Origin: Mangifera indica
Taxonomy: Eukaryota > Streptophyta > Magnoliopsida > Sapindales > Anacardiaceae
Direction of reading: 5' to 3'
Assembly: GCF_011075055.1 (NCBI RefSeq)
Contig: NC_058138.1
Location: 23,529,568-23,593,567 of the forward strand
DNA: 64,000 nucleotides
The notes beneath the pieces were generated by a model. It saw nothing but the letters and a program-made list of their open reading frames with translations, ran no database searches and was not told where the DNA came from. How positions within the stretch are numbered: the stretch's first letter is position 1; each line of letters begins with the position of its first letter. The position numbers and the translations under genes are program-made. Below are positions 34,368 to 44,713 of this stretch, one piece after another.

Positions 34368-36422
34368 TGATACATATAGGATTTTTTTTTTTAAAAAACC
34401 TTGACCGTTGATCCATTCATCGGCTATCTCAATTTGAAGCTAAGATTGGTGTAGACCCTGTTTAAGTTGACTTATTTAACACTACATACCAAGATCAAGA
34501 TTTTGGTAGTCAAATTTTGCAATTTATATTTTATGCTTTCACTTTCATGGACAAATCTTGAAAAGGACATTCCTACAACAATAGAATATGAGGGTTATAA
34601 AATTGATTTTTTTTTCAATATAATTTTTAAAATATTATAATTATAAAATAATTATATGCATACACTTATATATTAATTTTAAATATATAACATAAATAAT
34701 CAAAAAAATCGTCTTAAATTTTTATATGAACCTATATCTCGTATGATTTCTGACATAATTATATTCTAGGGGGTTATAGCATTTTCCTCCTCAAGGTTTC
34801 AGCATAGTAACACTTGAAGGGTTTGAGATAGTAACATTATAATTGCCCTCTATTTAATTATATATTTTTTATTTTTTTATATTAGTTATTTTAATTATAT
34901 AAAAATTGAAAAAATTGTGAAAACATTGTCTCAAAAATTTGCAAGAAGATATGAGGTTGAATTGGTAATTATACATGTATCATATATGTGGCCATTAATA
35001 AAATCAAAGTAAAAGTTTATAATGACTTAGATTATTCGTTCATGCCATTTTTTCATAATGTAAGATGGAAGGTCATGATCTTACATTTAATATTTTAACT
35101 TGTTAAATCGATATTAAAATGGTACTATCTTTAAGTTCTAATTTCTCTCCCAAATAAATTAACAATGATTTAGTGGTGTTAAAGGGCTGAGCCGGCCTAC
35201 AACCCAATTCGGCCCTATAATTTTGGTATAACCTGCATTGACCCATCACCCACAATACAGGCAGTCGCTTTCTTGTCCAACGCAGCCATGGAGCAACCAG
35301 GTTCAACTAATGTGAAAAGAATGTGGCCACCACTACATATTCCAATACTATTAAACCATTCCAAAATCACAACCAAAATTCTCTTCCTCTCCTTTTCTCA
35401 CCACCTAATTATTCCATTTGGTTGCTTCCTTATCTTTCAACAATTTGACATGAAACAAAGATAAAGACAAATATGTGGATCATATCAAAGTCTAACCCAT
35501 AAATCAATTTTTAATCGATAAACATTTTTTTTAAGAAAATAAATATTTAATAAAGATAAATTCAATCTGAACTATTTAAGTTTAGATTAATGTTTAACTT
35601 AAACATATCAATTTTAAGTTCGACTCACCTCAAACCCTTATCTTGTTGATGTTGTCGCACCAGAAAATTGTCTCGTTAATCATTTTTTTTAATAATTATT
35701 CTTTTTTTGGGTATAGAACTCATCACGGGCTAAACTTTTTAGATTTAATTTAAGCAAGATCCAAACAAGACTTAATTTGAGATTAACTTAAAATCGATGA
35801 ATTAAGGTTCGAATTTGACTCCATTCAAGTGTTTAGATCAATTCAATTTTAATTTGTTAATGAAGACAAGTTCAATCTTAGACTCAAACTTAACTCATTC
35901 AATCTAAACTCAAATTCAAACTCTAACTACTCGCATTAAATCTGACCCTTGTACTTTTACTTGAAACTATGACTTAGGTTACTTAAAAATAACGTGGGAT
36001 GTGATAAAAGTTCTTTGATTCTTCTACGCTATTATGTTCCTGTAAGCAATTCAACAGAAAATACAGACGTTGATCATTAAATCCTATAAAATGTAGTAGC
36101 TTCCACTTCATCCTCCATATTGGAACACTAATGGCGTCTCTAAATCAAAATCAAAATCAAAATTATATCTTTCTTGTGTTGCAGCACATTTCCATGTACT
36201 TTTAGCATATACTATTTTATATAGTGCTCTTAGTCTCTTCTAATCTTCTTTTCAGGCTGAATAATTGTCTGCCAAATTGGGCCGCTAGGAATTTAGTTCT
36301 TTAATTTCCAAGGTTGCATAAGTATATTATTGTTATGTTCCAATGAATCTTTCCCTGGAAGAAAAGAATAAAAAATAAAATCAGTAAAGTTGGTCTACTT
36401 CTGTCTCTGGTATATCTCAGAA
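33115..36422. other. Intergenic, GUX to cyclin
   Basis: AT-rich, no gene recognised. It contains an (AT)n run at 34331-34363, fragments of the dispersed Leu-codon-like repeat (words such as GAGTTGAGTGATCAATTCG at 33492; AACTCAAATTCAAACTC at 35898) and, at about 35260-35277, AGGCAGTCGCTTTCT, a match to the subterminal end of the 2.3-kb inverted-repeat element. Confidence 0.5.
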
Positions 36423-36485
36423 ATGAGCCTCACCAGAATAACCGTGCTCTTATTTCAAGAATTCAAACAAAAGAAGTCTTCTTAG
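36423..36485 (+). other. Possible upstream ORF of the cyclin gene (20 codons)
   Basis: ATG at 36423 (MSLTRITVLLFQ...) to TAG at 36485, 41 bases before the cyclin ATG and in a different frame. It matters only if the transcript starts upstream of it, which I cannot tell. Confidence 0.3.
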
Positions 36486-36526
36486 AGCTCGAATCCCAGC
36501 AAGAATCTGGTAATTTTCTGATATCA

Positions 36527-37228
36527 ATGGTGCTCAATGGCAAGGCTGATGAATCAGAAGCGAATTCGGCTTTAGAATTGGTTGATTCTGGGAAAGGAAT
36601 AAGTTGTCCTGGAACTCCTCGCGTTGTATCGGTTGTTTCATCTGTTATTGAGAGAGCAATTCAGAAGAACGAGAGTTTGCTTCAGGCGTCCAAAAAGAAG
36701 GATGTTGTTACCACATTTCATGGCTCAAGAGTTCCCAGCTTGAGCATCAGACAATATATTGAACGCATATTTAAGTACTCAAGCTGCAGCCCTTCTTGCT
36801 TTGTCGTTGCATACATATACATCGATCGATTCCTTCAACAACTCAACGCCTACCTTACAAGCCTCAACGCGCATCGCCTTCTGATTACTAGTATCATGAT
36901 TGCTGCAAAATTCATAGATGACGAGTAAGGTCTTATACATATATATATCTGCTGAAAACCATATCTGTATTGAATTTTGATAAAATGTATACATCTTTCA
37001 TCCTGCAGGTGTTACAACAATGCTTATTTCGCCAAGATCGGAGGGGTGAGCACCGCAGAAATGAACAGACTGGAGATAAGTTTCTTGTTTACTCTGGAGT
37101 TTAGGCTTCATGTCACTGCAGAGGTCTTCAGGAAGTACTGTTTACATCTGGAGAAAGGAGCTGCAGAATACGAGAACATTTCCCCAACCCAGTCGGAAAA
37201 AGGATGGCTAAACAAAGATGAGAACTAA
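36527..37228 (+). CDS. P-type (U-type) cyclin
   Basis: Two exons, 36527-36924 and 37009-37228 (GACGA then GTAAGG; CCTGCAG then GTGTTAC), give 205 residues. The cyclin core begins near residue 38: PRVVSVVSSVIERAIQKNE, then FHGSRVPSLSIRQYIERI, SCFVVAYIYIDRFLQQ, LNAHRLLITSIMIAAKFIDDE, and after the splice CYNNAYFAKIGGVSTAEMNRLE and FLFTLEFRLHVTAEVFRKYC. This is the short plant cyclin-P pattern (one cyclin box, about 200 residues, related to yeast Pho80). Such cyclins bind A-type CDKs and are tied to nutrient status and cell division. The single intron after IDDE is the usual place. An Arabidopsis P-like cyclin lies, as I recall, near MIRO3 and TAN on chromosome 3, so this may be its orthologue rather than a CYCP4. 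Confidence 0.88.
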
Positions 37229-37786
37229 GCCTACAACAGCAGCAGCAGTTGCCTTCTGTGTAAGTTTTCTGCATATCCCTGGGGCATCAATATATCACAG
37301 CACCCAGATTCCAGTACAGGAAAAATGTCTGAAATAATGTAAAACAATGAACTATATATAGAAAAAAATTGCCTGCTCATGTGAAATTTTCAGGATTATG
37401 GTGTCAATTGAGTGTTGGGTTTAGCGCTAAACCATCAACCAGACATTTTACAACATCTAGAATTATTGTGAAATGCAAAGACAGGGATTTTTTTTTAGAT
37501 ATATTGAGGGACTGATGCTAGTTCAGGCAGCTTGGTGGCACTGCTTGAGTTTGAGAGCTTACCGACAATTTTTCACTTAAAACTCTTTTTTTCAACTATT
37601 CTCCTTTTTTTTCTTGTGGTTCTTCTTTAAATCCTTCTACTCGGTAACCCTTTATTTTCTTTAGTGTCATTGTTTACTGTTCAAACCGGCTCAAAATGAA
37701 GCACGCCGATCCAGATTTGAGCCAAACTCAAAATTGATTCTTATTCATATTTGATTTGACTCGAATTCATTCCAAATTCTGAGCTT
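37229..37786. other. Cyclin 3' region and spacer
   Basis: Probable 3' UTR of the cyclin gene followed by a dispersed-repeat fragment (CAAACCGGCTCAAAATG ... TTGATTTGACTCGAATTC at 37681-37770). No further gene seen. Confidence 0.45.
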
Positions 37787-38250
37787 CAATTTCTGGAATG
37801 CTCAAGTGCGGATGCTCTGTTTCAACCACAATCGTCCAGAATATATTATTGCAGTCACCAAAACGTGAGCTAATTGGAATAAGAGCGACAATAGCAAATA
37901 TTCCAACAAGATTACTGTATTATCCAACCCAGCTTAAAATAGACATGGATTTAAAAGGAAATAAAGGTGAAACAGCATATAATGCTGCATTTTACAGAGG
38001 CAATGAGACAAACATGAATCAAAATTCTAAGATTGTTCAAGATTGAAACGATAACCATGGACGTTTACTCTGTTATTTATAGTCAGACTCAGACATACAA
38101 TCAATCGTTAACCCAACAGGAGAAAATACTAAATATTGCTGTCACCATTCAATATACTTTAAAAGGAAAATAAGAATATCAAAGAAAGTAAATACCCTGG
38201 TAGAAAATGAATCCAGATCATAATCTTTAGAGGCAACAATGCAACTCTGT
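37787..38250 (-). pseudogene. MIRO C-terminal fragment (second copy)
   Basis: Aligns to 40020-40690 of the larger MIRO relic: GGAATGCTCAAGTGCGGATG, CCAGAATATATTATTG and GAGCTAATTGGAATA from the exon encoding the ISSKLGDFNNIFWRIV region, then the intron words GTGAAACAGCATATAATG and TTTTACAGAGGCAATGAGA, then AATACCCTGGTAGAAAATG of the preceding exon. The frame is broken and most of the exon before it is lost. It is an old partial tandem copy. Confidence 0.75.
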
Positions 38251-38499
38251 CCCTGTGAATTTCATTTACTTTTGTTATGATTCTATGAAACATTTAGATC
38301 AAAAGTAACACTTTTCAGATGCTCAGGTGCCAAACTTTAAGGGCTAAATTGTTGATGGCATCCAAAGCCTACTTACGTGTTCAAATTTTAACTTATCTAC
38401 ATATGCCATTTCAAAACCACAGCTGTAACTGTAAACACGTTTCCACTTCCCTCCATTTCCTTATTGCTCTTCTTCATTTTTCTCTTAACCTCCTGGGCC

Positions 38500-39210
38500 A
38501 TGGCGTCGCTATCTCTGCCATCGTCCTCTGTCCATCCCAGCCGCATTTGGGTGCTAAAACAAGTTTCACCTCCATCTGATCAGCATTTGGGTCCGGCTGT
38601 TTACTGAATGTTCAGAGATCAACGGCTGAGAGACAACTGGGCTTTGATTCACCCCGTTGAACGAGCCAACAAGCATAACATCCCTATGGGTGTAGCCTTT
38701 AATCTTTTTTATCATTTCTTGGTCGATAAAGCCAGGCAGCTGGGGTTTGCGTTAAAGGGTTTGCGTCAGCTGCAAACAAGTATTGAAGAAACTTTAAAAA
38801 TAGCAGTTTTCTTGTTTCAGGTTTGTCCTTTTTAGAATTTAGGATTATTAGAATATGAATGAAATTTAAAATATCGAAAATCAGGGTTAAAATTTATATG
38901 GAGACGTTGAAAGAGACAATAACTAATTTTGTGAAAGAAATGAGACGACAGGAAATGAGAATTCTTGGGCTGTGTGATGTTATTTTGTTTGTTTGTTTCA
39001 TCAGAAAGCCAAGTGGCTGAAATTCCTGAAATAGATTGGTGTAAACCTGGAGAAGATGCAGCAATGGAAGTACTGAAGGACAGTAAAGATGGGCTCCGAC
39101 AGAGGTTGAAAGGCTATCCTACAGATGACAAAGAATGTGGGGTTTCATGTTTGCATTATAGGCAGATATCTGCACAGAGATGTGCCTTGGAGGCTGGCAA
39201 GCCAATCTAA
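38500..39210 (+). pseudogene. PHR1: Class II CPD photolyase relic
   Basis: The first segment (38500-38820) starts MASLSLPSSSVHPSRIWVL and reads ...GPAVY-stop-MFRDQRLRDNWALIH, FNLFYHFLVDKARQLGFALKGLRQLQ and FLFQ, then a GTTTGT donor. The stop is TGA at 38605-38607 where the family has TGG (VYWMFRDQR). The second segment (39003-39210) reads AEIPEIDWCKPGEDAAMEVL, KDGLRQRLKGYPTD and then, after loss of the SGLSPYLHFG part, QISAQRCALEAGKPI and a stop. Everything between the two (the middle of the antenna and linker region) and the whole C-terminal FAD-binding domain are missing. The intact enzyme repairs UV-made pyrimidine dimers with blue light; this copy cannot. Confidence 0.88.
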
Positions 39211-39787
39211 GAAGAGAATGAGAAAAGCAGAAACTCTTTTTCTCTGTGAAAAGGAAAATGAACTACATAAATAGTTTCAATATAAAAGCTTTCTAGTTAA
39301 ATGAATTTTGAAGTTGAAGACACTTAGTGCAATTGTTAAGATTCCAACAACTTTTGTGTAACTAATCTCCATCATAGCTCAGATTGACAAATCAGACATG
39401 TATATCAATCCCCTATGCACAAGGGTATTTATTTGTGATCTAATTACAGACTATTGCTTTCAATCAGCTTTAAGAGATTATAACAAAGTTCAGAACCATT
39501 CACCTGCTGGAGATTAAGTGTGTTTGGAGTCAAGGCTGATTCAAACCAAACCAAACCTGAATAATGGGTCAATTTGGACTTGGCTCAAATCTAAAATATT
39601 TAGCTCGAGACTAAAACTCAGCTCATTTGACTCGAAAAGAATCATTGGAGAAGAACTGAAACCAACATTAAAAAATGAGAAAAATTGTTGATGAGATGCA
39701 CTCCAATTTGAGTTAAGCCGAGTTAGAACTTAAATATCGTAAGCTTGAACTCAACTTGTTTAAGCCAAACACTGCATAAGGTGTTTT
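39211..39787. other. Spacer between the photolyase and MIRO relics
   Basis: No gene. Positions 39530-39770 carry dispersed-repeat words (AGCTCGAGACTAAAACTCAG, CTTGAACTCAACTTG). Confidence 0.45.
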
Positions 39788-42680
39788 TCAGCCAGAGGTG
39801 TGTTTCCTTGCTGCATAGACACGATAAGCTGCCAGTCCAACAATGGCCACCGCAGCTCCAACTGCAACAGTGAAACATGAGAAATAACAGGGTATATAGT
39901 TAACACAGATGAAATTTTTGTAGATTTGTTTTATAGATCCAGACAATCAACACACCTGAAACAAATATAAGGGAGTGATTAATGAGTCGATGATAATGCT
40001 TCTGGGTTCTCCCGGCATCAGTTTCTGGAATGCTCAAGTGCGGATGCTCTGCTGCAACTACAATCCTCCAGAATATATTATTGAAATCACCCAACTTTGA
40101 GCTAATTGGAATAGGAGCCTCTATTCCCACATCCTGACTAACCTACAATAGAAAATATCCCAAGATACTGTATCTTCAACCCAGTTTAAACAAAGAAATA
40201 AATTCAGAAGGAAAATGGTGAAACAGCATATAATGCTGCATTTTACAGAGGCAATGAGATAAACATGAGCACCACACAATCAAATTCTCGCACTGTTCAA
40301 GATTGCAACTATAAAACTGTCTTGGTTTACGTTGCAACCAAAGATGACCAAATAGAAAGTGTTGATAGACAATGCTATGGCCTAGGCATCTTTGCCCAGC
40401 CAACTAATATATCAGGCAGCAAAATTTATCTCAACAAAGGGGAAAAAAAAAAAAGCCACCAGAAGCCCTGAGATAAGTACTTAATAAAGCAAAAACCTGT
40501 CAGATTGAGAGCATGACTATGATGACTTGTTAACCCAAGAAAAGAAAACACTAAATATTGCTGACATCAGTCAAAATAATTTTAAAAAGAAAGCAAATTA
40601 GTGAAGAAAGTATATACCATGGTAGAATCTTGTATTGCAGTTGGAAATGAATCCAAATCATCTTTTGCGGTGACAATAAGGCAAGACACCTCATAGCCAG
40701 TAGCCTCACCATGACCAGCAACATCTACAAGTAACTTGGTTGCTTTTTTCCAGGAGGACTCATCAGAACTGCAGAAGTCAAAATCACCACAAATGAACCA
40801 AAAACAAATACCCAAGTACAAAAATTAAAACTCCTAGAGAGATAGCTGGCTTTAAGTCCTGGATTAGAAATAGTTGAACCATACGATTTGAAAAGATTTT
40901 AACATCACAATTTATTAGATGATTAGAGCAACATCATTCTAGACTTTAGTTTACCTGTCATGAACAAAAACTGCTACATCAGAGGCAGCCAAAGAATCTT
41001 TATTAGAGAGTAGTTTTCCAACTACATCCTCATCCTCAGGAATTTCTCGGAACACAAGGATTTTTCTAGTTCCCTGCAGAGAAAAGCAAAATAGTTTTGT
41101 CAAAGGAATGACCTATCCACAGAGTTAAGATTATAAACAGAAACTCAGATAACATTTGAGAGGGGAAAAAACTTACTGTTAAAACTAGTAAGTAGAAAAA
41201 AATCTAACAAATCTTTTTAAAAGAGAAACAAGATCTTCTAAACACTACTTTTTAATAAAAAATAGAAACAAGACAAGAAAGTCATCTCTAAAAGATTATA
41301 CTAATAAACTAATATTAGAACCTAAAGTTGATGGCAGTTATGTTATCCCACTTAAAAGCTAGAAAGATGTCGCAGCCATGCTCACTTTGACAACATAGTT
41401 CAATGGAGTTAATAAATTCACAATTTTACATAATATTTGGAATTCATTGTCTATAGCATTGATAAAATTGGGACAAGAATCTGTAAAATTTATTTATAAC
41501 ATACAGCAAAATACCAACTTCATAAGCTAAGGACAACAAAAGATGACTTCAAAAGAAATACAATCTGAAATGTATGCAAAGACAAGTAGTAATATCGAAC
41601 AATGACTAAACATCAGCATTCAATGAGAGTTCACACGTTCATTCTTTCAACTCTTGTAAATGAGGAAACCAAAGGTCGATTATACACATTATGAAATAAC
41701 ATATATCTATCCATTTCCAACTGTCCAACTACACATTTTGCATATTTTGACCTACAACTAGACCATGTGCAAGAATTTTGTGCAAATATGTGTATTCAGA
41801 GAGAGAAACTCCATACTGTATCCACTTACCCCAGGTTGATTAACATGAACAGCATACACTCATCAGTTGTCAGATGATTATCATTGAAGGGTCTGCAGTC
41901 AGAAAGTCAAGTTTAGATTCCAAATTAACAAGTCAAACCAACCCAAAGAATAACCCGTATGAATTACAGCGAAGGATTAAGGTGATAGACCTTCCCAGGA
42001 AAGAATTTAATAATGCAGACTTTCCAGCATTCTTTGGCCCAAAAACAAAGCGCTTGAAAACATTTCTTTCTGATTGTTGATTTTTACGATCTATACGTCT
42101 TCTCCTGGTCACACGAACAGCAGAAGATGGATCACCAGGATATCCAATGTACATCAGATTTTCGACAGTAAGAGCTGGGTCTAAAAGTGCCATAAGCGCC
42201 CACTGCAACGCAAATATTTATTATAAATTTGGAAGCACAGGCCACTCAATTCTTCAATGTTCTCAGGCCGATCACAGGCATAAGTCTGCACAACTGCATC
42301 AGCCCTCTTCGGTTCTTCACTCAGTTTACTTCTATCCGCCGCACTAATTTATTTAAACCCCACAGGCAGAAATAATTAGATACATTCAAATTCAAGCTCA
42401 ACATTATCGTAACTGTCACAAATAAGTGTCAACTATTGATCCGAATAAAGAAGAGAGACCTTGAAGAGGTGTCAATAATGGTTATGGGCACGCTGTCAGG
42501 GTAAAATTCCTCCGTCAGCCGGGTAGGCAGCAAAACAGGCTGCACATTGGCAGGAAACATATCAGCGGCAGCAGTTTCAATCAAGCTCGAATTTCCGGTA
42601 CCCTTTCCGCCACAAACCACAATTCTCACGCGGGCTTTACTACCACCTGGAGAAGCGTTCGTACCTGAAGCTTTAGCCAT
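39788..42680 (-). pseudogene. MIRO: MIRO (mitochondrial Rho GTPase) relic lacking the EF-hand core
   Basis: Exon-like pieces on the minus strand: 42680-42460 (first GTPase start), 42343 to about 42244 (RADAVVQTYACDRPENIEEL), 42202-41991 (ALMALLDPALTVENLMYIGYPGDPS to FGPKNAGKSALLNSFLG, second P-loop intact), about 41896-41835, 41073-40955 (ILVFREIPEDED), 40768-40618 (DESSWKKATKLLVDVA), 40142-39957 (GIEAPIPISSKLGDFNNIF) and 39861-39788 (tail anchor VGAAVAIVGLAAYRVYAARK). Intact plant MIRO is about 640 residues: GTPase, two EF-hands, GTPase, tail anchor, acting in mitochondrial movement and calcium response. Here about 250 residues, the end of GTPase 1 and the EF-hands, are gone. The first P-loop reads GGKGTGNSS, with Asn for the catalytic Lys. 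The exon near 41860 has a one-base loss (TTDEC then a shifted frame instead of TTDERYAV). Confidence 0.82.
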
Positions 42681-42699
42681 CTAACAACTGTAACAAAAA

Positions 42700-43135
42700 G
42701 TTATTGAAAAAAAATAATTAACAAAAAGACTGATTATATAATTTTTTGTGATCAAAGAGTTTAAGATCAAGCAACTGCAAAAGTGAAGGAAAAAAGACAA
42801 AAAAAAAAAAAATCGTGAAAGTTGGAAAAATTAAACAAAATTTTAAAATAAAAATTAACTAAAATGAAGAAAGAAGACAGGTTGTGCAGTGGCAAAAGCG
42901 TAAAAAACCTGAGGTTTGAGAGACAGAACACAGAAGAGAAGAAAACCCCTAGACGAGAGAAACAGTAGACAGGGTGAGTGTGGGGTTTAGTTTAGTGGTT
43001 CTGAGAGAAAATTGTGATGGCAAAACCGTAATAAACGAGACGTGGAGTGGTAGAAATGCTCCTGAGATCCCTATATCTTAGGGTGAGGAGATGTGGTGGC
43101 GGTCGGCGGCGGCGGCGAAGTTACGAGAGAGTCTG
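42700..43135 (-). promoter_or_regulatory. Former 5' region of the MIRO relic
   Basis: Upstream of the ATG on the minus strand; a GC-richer patch with GGCGGTCGGCGGCGGCG at 43095-43120 could be the old 5' UTR start. No functional claim. Confidence 0.3.
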
Positions 43136-44640
43136 TAAAGAAAGTCTTTTTTTAAGTTGTTTTGACTGAGCATTATGGCGGTAATCTTATCATATTTTAT
43201 GATAATTAATTAAAAGAAAATGATGATTTTGTCTTATTTGATAACTAATAAAATAATATAGTAATTTATTGGTAAGCATGTAAGGTAATATAAATATTTA
43301 TTTTAAGTAAGTTTAGATTCGAATCGAGTCTATTCAGCTGGAGCTCGAGCTTAGCTCGAAAGAACCCGAAATGAGTCAATCTTATGCAAACTCATTCAAG
43401 TTCGAGTTCGAGCTACTCACCAAAATTTATTATTTAAAAATTTTGATATAAAACAATATCGTTTCGATAATATGTATTAAAATAACGTTGTTTTAATAAC
43501 AAAATAGTTAAAAATTTGAGCTTTAAATGAGTCAAACTGAATTCAAACTAGAACTCGAGCTCTACTATATACAAACCGAGTAGAGCTCAAACTCGGTTCG
43601 ATCCAAAACCAACCGTAATTTTAAGTATGGAAGGATTGATTTTATCAAATTATTTTAAATATATTAATAATTTATATAATTTATTTTTTAAATAATTTTT
43701 TAATTTTGATAATAAAATATTATATTAATATTAAAATTTTCTAATTTTATCTTTTTTTTTTGAAGTAATTAGACACTCTAAGTTAAAGAAGGATGTGTTT
43801 GTTAGATCTATAAAATTCAAATTAAATAAGATAAGATTTTAATAAAATTATGTGTATAAATAATTTACACAAACTTATATACAAATTATGATATGTCACT
43901 ATATAATTAGATATTATTTTATTCTAATTTAAAATTATCAATTATTTAATAATATGTCATAATTTATACATTTTATTGATTAGTAAGATGAATTCAAACC
44001 CACTGAACTTATGTTTGGTTTGATTGTCTTCTAATAATATTGTTCATCCTTTAATAATATTATTCATTTCAATTTACCTATTTGATTATATTATTAATCG
44101 ATTCAAGCCATTTGTATAGATATTATGAATTTGAGTTGCCTTTAAATTACCTTGAATCAATTTTTAGCTAGTTATATATTATTTTTTGAATCAATTTTGA
44201 ATTTTTTGACCCTAAAAATATTATTATTTTTTGTGTTTAAATTGAATTTTTTTAGAATAACATCATAGATGAGAATTTAATTTTTTTAAATTTAATCAGT
44301 AAAAATATTTGTTTCATCAAAAGTTGTGGAAATTGCACTTTGCCAAAAATAAGCTCGTATAGCTTGCAGGTTTGACCAAATATAACTGTTAAAAAGACTG
44401 AAAAGGTGCAAACTCAAATTTGTGCACGAGTTCCAAGTGCGTAGGAGCTGACGTAACCTAGCAAGATCCGTCACGGAGAACCGAAACGGAAACGAAACAA
44501 CGCCCGGTATCACGATGTCAATTCATAACAAGTAACGCCAAAATTTGTAGACACTACAAATAGTCGGTTTCCTTTTCTTTACCATACAGTGACAGTTCCC
44601 GTATTTGTAAAATTCCATATGTGTTGAAAGGTTTTATTTT
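43136..44640. other. Intergenic, MIRO relic to PNC
   Basis: AT-rich. Contains the dispersed inverted-repeat element at 43308-43622. No gene recognised. Confidence 0.5.
43308..43622. repeat. Dispersed repeat, second full copy
   Basis: Same order of parts as 7262-7590: arms rich in AGCTCGAG and GTTCGAGTTCGAG, a middle with TTGATATAAAACAATATCG, ATGTATTAAAATAACG and AAAATAGTTAAAAATTTGAG, then AACTCGAGCTCTAC and an end CCAAAACCAACCGT. Confidence 0.55.
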
Positions 44641-44713
44641 TTATTCCTTTACGTCTCTCGAAAACTGAACCGCCGCAATTGTATCGGATTAGTCAGTCAA
44701 TGAAACGGTGAAG

